From Apium graveolens (Eukaryota > Streptophyta > Magnoliopsida > Apiales > Apiaceae), in contig NC_133657.1 in the NCBI RefSeq assembly GCF_009905375.1, positions 48,825,231 through 48,889,230 of the forward strand: a stretch of DNA of 64,000 nt. Reading direction: 5' to 3'. Below, one piece after another: positions 56,860 through 64,000 of the stretch. The position numbers and the translations under genes were made by a program. Below the pieces are notes generated by a model. That model worked only from the letters and a program-made list of their open reading frames with translations, was not told the DNA's origin and did not search any database. Within the stretch, counting starts at the first letter, position 1. Every line of letters starts with the position of its first letter.

Positions 56860-59800
56860 TCATTTTCTTTTCCTTTGTTCCCTTATTTTCTTCCCTAGCC
56901 TCCTGTCATTTTCCTCTACTTGGAGTTGGAGTTGTCTGTAGAATTCCGCTCCATCTTCTTCACTGATATCCAACTTAGATTACATGTCCTTGAGAGTTTC
57001 ATTACTGGCAATTTTAAGCTGGTCTTCAAGTCTAAAAAATCTTCTGACTCCTTTATTGTCTCTGAACTCCATCAACCAATGAGGTGATTTATGAATTGTA
57101 ATTCCATGCTCAGGGATGAGTAATGTTCTAGGCAAGGAATTTGACTCCCACCAATTCTTCCTTATGTTGGCAATCTTGTTGAGAATCTCAGTTTTGGCAG
57201 TCCTGGTAAAGCCAGTATCCCTTTTGATAGCAGAGTAGACTCTAATCAAGGTAGAATAGCCCTCACTTAAAATTCTTTGAAGAGGCCAAGTCCTTTCCAC
57301 ACTTCCTTTATTCTTGAACACTAGCCTTTCTGGTAGCTGTTTATAGGCATTTATTCCCCTTACTTCCTCCAGCTCATCCAGGAAGAGTTCAATATCTGTA
57401 TATTCTTTTATGTCACAAATATGAACATAATCATCCTTTGAGGCTTGTGGCTTAGGCTTAGGTTTATGTTTCTGAGTGAATTTCCTTGAGGTTAGGGGAG
57501 GTGTTGATTTGGATTTTCTTTTCATTTTCTTTGGTGGTGGAGAAGTAGTTAAGAAGGTAGGCAATTTTATGGTGTCCCAATCAATAGGTTCCTCTTTAGG
57601 GATGATTGGTTCACCATGGACATTTATACTTGGATCAATAACAAAAGGTTCAGGAATAGGATGTAGTGGTTTACATTTTGATTGGGTTTCCTCAGTGTCA
57701 TCTCCACTCTTCCTTTTTGCCTTGGCCTTCTTTCTGTTCCCTTTCTGCCATTCCTTTCTTTCCTCACTTCTTTCCTCCACACTCTCACCAACCATATTCC
57801 CCATATCCACATTTATGCTTTCGGTCTTGTCTTTTTCACTCTTGTCTTCAATCTTCTTCTTTTCTTCAATTTGACTTGACTTTAGTTGTTTTTCAAGCTT
57901 CGCTTCTGCTCTTTTGTCAGCCTTCAGCTTTTTAGCTTCTTCCTTTAGCCTCATGGTCTCTTCCCTCTTGGCTATTGAGAATTTTGGATGTCCTTGCATC
58001 ACACAGATTCTCTTTCCCTCTCTATAGATGATAGCCATATTTATTCTTTCCACATTCTTGGTCTCTTTGTGCTTTATGATGTTACCACCCAAAACTTTGT
58101 CTTCATCAGGCTTTGGAAGAGGAAAATCCACTTCTTTTAGTTGAGCAAATATTAGAGGGTTCTTTGTAGAGTCCTTGTTGAATATAGTGGTTGGCTTGAG
58201 TACCATGGGCTTCAGGTTCCTTAAAGAAGTTTCTTCAACCTTATTCCTCCTTACTGGCTTGTTCTCCATAATGATTGGCTCAACTTCTGTGCTATGTTTC
58301 ACAGATATGGATTTTGTAGTTGTAGAGCCAAACACTTGTTGCATCTTTTTATCAATTCTTCGCCTCTACTCTTTCACCTTCATCTCAGCTACTGCTAGCT
58401 GGATTAGATCGATTCCATCAAGCTTTCCTTTGATTTGAAGTATTGGAGAAGTAGTGATTGAAGGAACTAGCACTTTGGATATTTGAATGTGTGTAGATGG
58501 CTCCCCTTCCCTTTCCCCTTTATTCTCCCCATTTTTGTTATCATCAAGGAGAGGGGTCAAGCCCTGTGCTTTAGCAGTTGCACTAGAAGACTAGTTTGAG
58601 ACTGTTGATTGTGAAGAATGGTGACCATAGAGTTTTCAATAACTTGAACTCTTTCCTCCAATTTGGCCATCTTCTTTTCAGCATCTGATTCTCTTCTCAG
58701 TCTCAGTAACAGTTCCTGCATGGTACCAAAGGGCATGATTGAATCCAGCTTCTCAGTATTGTAGGACTTCAAGTCAGCTATATCCTTCTTGAGTTCATCC
58801 ACACTTAGATTCTGTCTTAATTGTTGTAGCTTCATGAGATGTAGAGAATCTAAGTGGGCTTGGAGAATGGCCTTGGTACCAGCATTGGAAGTTTCCTGAA
58901 TTGACTTTTGGATGGCCATAACTTGTTTGACTAAGGATACATTGAAATGCCCTGGTGTAGACTCCTTTGTCAATGCCCATTCAGGTAACTCTGGAATAAA
59001 ACTTGGGCCTTCATCTCCCCCTAAGTGCATGCTTCCATCAAAAGAATCAGAGTCATCATCATTAGAATTTACTCCAAATTCTTCAGATGGCTCTCCAGCT
59101 GTAGAAGGCATCATATTGATAACAGCTTTATCCCTTTGTAGAGATTCTGAAGTATATACTAGGTTTAAAGTCTTTTCTGCCTCCTCATTGCCCTGAGTAG
59201 CCAACAGTTGATAGGCTGACACAGGATGAGTAAAAGTGTCAGCATTCAAGGAAATGTTATTAATTTCAGCTCTGTAATGTTGCTGAAATTGTCTTTCCTT
59301 GTCAGCATCATCCACAATCATTGACTCACTAGCAATGGCTGGATCCACCCTTATACCTCCTGTACCTGCTTTTCTCTCAATTTCTCTCTTTTCTTGCATC
59401 AGGGGCTCCCCTTGGCTCACACTCCTCACACCCTCACCTTCACCTACTAAGGTAGTACTCCTCTCATTTTCTTTTGCCATGCTGGAAGAAATAGCATACA
59501 TATTTAGACTCTCAAGCTCTCCTTTTGCCTGGGAGCAACCCAGCCTCTCACTCAAGTTTTCACTCCCTTCCCTTAACCCTAGAAGTGATTGTACAGTAAC
59601 CATGTCTTCTACACTTGGAGTTAATTCAGTTGTTTGTGTAGAGACCATCAATGGATAGGGAATATCCGTTGAAGTTAAAATTGATGGTATCAACGGATAA
59701 TTGTTGTTAAGCTTATCCATTGAAGAACAACCACTTATCAACGAATGAGGGATATCCGTTGAAGAAGGAAAAGAAGTAGAAATTGAAAGTGATATAATTG

Positions 59801-61415
59801 TTGAATCTGTGTGGATTGATTTTAATTTAAGTGGCACAGATTCTTTAACTAAGTCTGAAAGAATTGGCTGATGATCCAACAAATCATCTAAAAGATGATG
59901 ATCATCAGTACTTGAGTGGGGCTCCTCCCTGAGTTGTAAAGAGGGAGAATCAAGAATTGATGTGAAAATCATGTCCACATCCAGAGATGGTGATGGAGAA
60001 TTTTGTGGTTGGTGTGTGTCAATTTTGAGAGAATGGGGCTGTGACTCCACATTTGTTGGAGTCACATCAAGCTGAATTTGTGAAGGCATAGATACAGGTG
60101 ATTGTATCGGTGCAGTGTGTGCACCTAGTGTGGAAACTAGGGTTTTGACCTTCTTTCTTCTTGTGAAGGCTTTTAAGGTGAGTGTGTGGCTTCAGTGTCC
60201 CTCCCTTTTTTGTTCTGTGTCCCTGGTTGGGGACTATTTTTAATAGCTGCACCTTTTTGGGAGGATGCAACTAGGGATGAGTTTGAATCCTTTTCAATCA
60301 CCACAGTCTTTTGAGAAACTGTGGCTTGGCTAGCTTGGGTACCACTCACCTCTCCTACCTTATTCTAGGGGTTTTCTTTATGTTCACCCCTCCCCTCACC
60401 ACTAACACCCTGTTCACTCCCCTCAGAGTTTATGGTAGTTGTTACAACTGTTGTCTTTTGAGAGACAACAGAGGTGGTTTTCTTTGACTTGGATTTTGAA
60501 ATTTTACGTTTGGTGGCCTTGGTAAGAATCTGTTGGGGCATTGACACAGATCACATGGCCACACTTGAAGGCAAAGAAATGATGGGGTTGGAAGTAGTAG
60601 GAGTTGAAGAAGTATTTACCTCACTTACCTGAGGTGCATCCATGATTGGTAAGTATACCAATGACACCTGACTGTTGAGGTTAATCCTTAAAAGGTCTGC
60701 AAGGACCCTTTTTCTCTTGTGCCCAGCATTTGAGTTTATTACTCTCATTATTTATGACCAAACCTTCAGCAACATGGTTAGCCAATAACATAAATAATCT
60801 AGCATAGTAGATGTTATGAGGTCTATTAGCCTTGTTACCTAACCTAGTACCTAATTCTAGCATAACATAATTACTAAAATTATAGTACCTATCAGAAACC
60901 AGCATATAGAGCATATTAACAATAGCTGAAGTTATTGCATCAAAATTACTAATTTTCCCAGAGAAAACCTTGATAAAGGCATCACTGAGAAAACTCCATT
61001 CGTTCCTAAGGCCTTTTCTCTTAATACTGCCTAAACTAGTAGAATCAAGGGAATAGCCTATGGAATCTAACATGCTAGATACATCATTATCAGTGTGTGG
61101 TGTCATGGCTTTGTTTTCAGGTAATTTAAAACATGACTGTATATCATCACAGTTAATACAGTAATCCTTACCTTTGAGAGAGAAGGAGATGGTCATATTA
61201 GTGGGGTTGAACTCAGCAGTTGTCCAAATCTCCTCAACTACCTCACAGTAAATCATTGGGGCTTCCAGCATTGCATAGCTCAGTTTGCAGTTTTTTGATG
61301 AAATTCATCATCTTTGATAATCTGAGTGGGCTTCATTCTTTTCCACCAAAGCTACGAAATTGTTTTTCTCATAGACAAACCCAGATTGGGACATTATCTT
61401 TACTACTGGTGCCAT
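56860..61415 (-). pseudogene. Sirevirus env-like gene of S4, nearly full length, broken
   Basis: Best preserved of the three env-like genes. Start ATG at 61415; an early frameshift near 61315 is followed by an open N-terminal globular domain (61271-60681, FSLKGKDYCINCDD, NEWSFLSDAFIKVFSG), then a frame change near 60700 into a low-complexity stretch. 60089-58557 is a 510-codon Ser/Pro/Glu-rich segment ending in a coiled coil (about residues 400-500). 58344-56980 is a Lys/Glu-rich coiled coil followed by a conserved C-terminal domain (NIRKNWWES, LMEFRDNKG, FFRLEDQL). A TAA at 56982-56980 is probably premature, as coding-like sequence continues to a TGA at 56860. No evident signal peptide or membrane helix: the envelope label is historical. 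Confidence 0.7.
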
Positions 61416-61974
61416 TATTGTGGGTAGAAGTTGCAGAGAAAAGTTGAGAGTTTTGGGAGAGAAAGAGAGTAAAAGCTTTTGAAAATTGCAAGAAAGCGTA
61501 AAGTGAAAATAAGAATTCAGAGGGGCTTTTATACTTTCTCAAATTAAAACATAAAAAGAATGATTAAACAATATTTTTACGTAAATTACAGCCGTTTGAG
61601 AATAAAAAAAAACTGTATGTATTCTAGAAACTGCCTTTAATACAAATACATACAACTGTATATATATATATGTATCAACGGTTAAGAAAATAGAATCAAC
61701 GGCTGTGACTCACTCAAAACGACTGATGTGACAGTTCAACGGATGAGGTAAACGGTCACCCGTTGAAGACTAACACAGTTTTATTCTTTGAAGGATAAAA
61801 TTACCAGAAATGTATTTGTCTTTCAACGGATAATGGACATCCGTTGATAGAACAACTTTGACTTTCAACGGATAGGGAATATCCATTGATAGAATGAGCT
61901 TTACTTAAAGCCAAGTTTGTTCTTGCAACAAATTCATTTCAGGCTATAAAATAAATTACAATAAGGACATGAAT
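61416..61974. other. S4 pol-env spacer with CAACGGAT motifs
   Basis: No gene. At 61680-61890 it carries CAACGGAT and ATCCGTTG in facing pairs, the same motif as in the S4 LTR. A short (TA)n run lies at 61653-61671. Confidence 0.75.
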
Positions 61975-64000
61975 TTAGGAATAATTAAGCATACCTAGCT
62001 CACTTACCAATCTTGTGAATGTTGATTCATCAAGTGGCTTGGTAAATATGTCTGCAATTTGTTTTTCACTTGGAACAAAATGAAGTTCCACTATACCATT
62101 CATCACATGTTCCCTTATGAAGTAGTACTTGATGTCAATGTGCTTGGTTCTTGAATACTGCACTGGATTTTCAGTAATGGCAATGGCACTTGTGTTGTCA
62201 CAGAATATTGGAATTTTGTCAACATTCAGCTCATAATCAAATAGTTGATTTCTCATCCATAATATCTGTGCACAGCAACTACCAGCAGCAATGTACTCAG
62301 CCTCAGTTGTTGATGTAGAAACAAAATTTTGCTTCTTGCTGAACCATGAAACAAGCTTATTCCCTAGAAATTGACAGGTGTCAGTTGCACTTTTCCTGTC
62401 TATCTTGCAACCTGCATAATCTGCATCTGAGTAGCCAATTAGATCAAAACCAGACTCTCTAGGGTACCAAATTCCTAGATTTGGAGTCCTTTGAGATATC
62501 TGAAAATTCTTTTAATAGCAACTAAGTGAGATTCTCTAGGATCAGCTTGAAATCTAGCACAAAGACATATAGCAAACATTATATCAGGTCTACTAGCAGT
62601 TAAATATAGAAGTGAATCAACCATGCCTCTATAGCTTGTAATGTCCACAGACTTTTCAGCCTTGTTTAATTCAAGCTTAGTGGCAATGGTCATGGGAGTT
62701 TTTGCAAATGAACATTCCATTAAGTCAAACTTCTTTAAAAGATCATAAATATATTTAGTTTGACTAATGAAAATTCCACCACTAACTTGTTTAACTTGTA
62801 AACCAAGAAAATAAGTTAGCTCTCCCATTATGCTCATTTCATATTTACTTTGCATTAACTTAGCAAACTTTTTACAAATTTTATCATCTGTAGAACCAAA
62901 TATAATATCATCTACATAAATTTGAACAAGTATTGTAGAGCCATTAACATTTCTAAAGAAAAGAGTTTTGTCAACAGTACCTCTTGTGAAGTAATTATCT
63001 AGGAGAAATTTTGACAAAGTCTCATATCAGGCTCTAGGTGCTTGCTTTAGTCCATAGAGTGCTTTCAACAGATAATACACATGGTCTGGAAAATTTGGAT
63101 CTTCAAACCCTGGAGGTCGACTCACATAGACTTCTTCCTCCAATTCTCCATTCAGAAATGCACTCTTGACATCCATTTGATAGACTTTGAAATTGGCATG
63201 GGCTGCATAGGCTAGAAAAATTCGGATGGCTTCAAGTCTTGCAACAGGAGCAAATGTCTCATCAAAATCTATTCCCTCTTATTGAGAGTAGCCCTTGGCA
63301 ACCAATCTAGCTTTATTCCTTATGACAATGCCATTTTCATCCATCTTGTTTCTGAATACCCATTTTGTATCAATAGAACTCTTGTTCTTTGGCTTGGATA
63401 CCATCTTCCATACTTTGTTCCTCTCAAATTGGTTTAGCTCCTCTTGCATTGCTAAAATCCAATCTGGATCCAATAGAGCTTCGTCCACTCTCTTAGGTTC
63501 CTCCTGTGATAGAAAACTACTGTATAGACATTCATCTTGAGTAGCCCTTCTAGTTTGCACTTTAGATGTTGCATCACCAATAATCAGTTCAAAGGGGTGA
63601 TTCTTGGTCCATTTCCTTTGAGGTGGTAGATTAGCTCTAGATGAGGTGGCCTCAGTGTTGTCGTGATGTGAGATAGAGTGTTGATTAGTTGAAACTCCCC
63701 CTGAGTTGTTGGTCCTTTACAAGGAACTGGGAGTTCTATCAACTGATGATGTAATTTGATTATCCGTTGATGAACTATGATCAACGGATGCTTCATTATG
63801 TACTTCAACGGATGATGCACTTTGTCTTTTAACGGATGCTGAGTTATGACTTTCAACTGATGCAGCATTTTGTGTATTATCCAAAGGCAAATTTTGAATC
63901 CTTTTTGAAGTGTCTTCTCCATCATTCTCATCTTCACTATCATCACAATATATCTTAATGTTGTCAAATTTGAGTCCTTCATGATGTCCCTCATCTGTTA
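61975..64000 (-). pseudogene. pol: Copia pol of S4: integrase linker, RT, RNase H
   Basis: From the right edge: the Ser-rich integrase-RT linker (to about 63600, one TAA within), the RT N-terminus (63560-63279, [22 protein letters not shown]) ended by a TAA, the continuation with [16 protein letters not shown] and [11 protein letters not shown], a Trp-to-stop change near 63028, then open 63017-62475 with the catalytic YVDD near 62905 and RYLKG at its end. A frameshift near 62490 precedes GYSDADYAGCKIDRKST and STAEAEYIAAG; the last open part (62256-61975) holds IFCDNTSAIAI and DIFTKPLDESTF. Catalytic motifs are intact, but two stops and one frameshift make it inactive. It is less decayed than S1 pol. 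Confidence 0.9.

Larger units (their letters stand above)
55596..64000 (-). mobile_element. S4: Sirevirus-like element, 3' part in window
   Basis: 3' LTR (55596-56671), polypurine tract, env-like gene (56860-61415), pol-env spacer (61416-61974) and the RT/RNase H end of pol (61975 to the window edge). It is inserted in S3, as S3-type motifs flank its LTR. It continues past 64000. Confidence 0.85.

Noticed and set aside
57476..57874. 132-codon plus-strand frame with hydrophobic stretches
   Set aside because: Complement of the Lys/Glu-rich coiled coil of the env-like gene, which always gives Phe/Ser/Leu-rich shadows.
63584..63994. 136-codon minus-strand open frame at the right edge
   Set aside because: It is a shifted shadow. 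The true frame here reads the Ser-rich integrase-RT linker with repeated SV(D/E) and joins the RT N-terminus; this frame has no domain.
1..64000. Host genes, tRNA or rRNA genes
   Set aside because: No host-type domain, tRNA cloverleaf or rRNA segment was recognised; the tRNA-Met-like words are primer sites.

Overview
The window is plant nuclear DNA made almost entirely of nested LTR retrotransposons. I see no host gene, rRNA, tRNA or CRISPR array. The element types (Sirevirus-type Ty1/copia with an extra env-like gene, a chromovirus-like Ty3/gypsy family with very long LTRs, and a Tat-clade Ty3/gypsy element with dual RNase H and an antisense gene) point to a large, repeat-rich seed-plant genome, most likely a eudicot. 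Apiaceae is only a weak guess.

Layout. Four Sirevirus-like elements lie on the minus strand. S1 is the backbone: its gag starts at 49184 and resumes at 13725, pol runs 12170-8859, and the env-like gene runs 7430-3251. S2 (697-3250, LTR plus gag) sits inside the C-terminal end of the S1 env-like gene, and S2 is itself cut at 696/697 by an LTR of a gypsy element lying mostly left of the window. S3 (LTR 49211-50330, env-like gene 50516 to about 54890) sits just upstream of the S1 gag start codon. S4 (LTR 55596-56671, env-like gene 56860-61415, pol from 61975 past the right edge) sits in the S3 pol-env spacer. All S coding regions carry stops or frameshifts.

Within the S1 gag lies a plus-strand gypsy array, 13726-48453, arranged LTR-internal-LTR-internal-LTR and flanked by one 5-bp target duplication (ATAGT). 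Its LTRs are 4.2-4.3 kb, carry an array of AT-rich hairpins, and are followed by a tRNA-Met-type primer site. Both internal copies are dead and share the same scrambled, stop-ridden remnants (RNase H and integrase zinc finger before gag-like sequence, then integrase C-terminus).

Within the second internal copy sits a very young Tat-clade element on the minus strand, 32179-42951: 549-bp LTRs differing at one visible base, a GGGAG target duplication, an open 1901-codon gag-pol, and on the opposite strand between pol and the 3' LTR a predicted three-exon gene (about 580 aa) with its own TATA box and poly(A) signals. This is the only element that looks intact.

Inferred order of events: S1 inserted; S2, S3 and the gypsy array hit S1; S4 hit S3; the array was duplicated in place; the Tat element inserted last. 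Beyond known families, the most interesting signals are the spliced antisense gene, the two-unit array with a single outer target duplication, and short family-specific motifs repeated in Sirevirus LTRs, pol-env spacers and even coding linkers.
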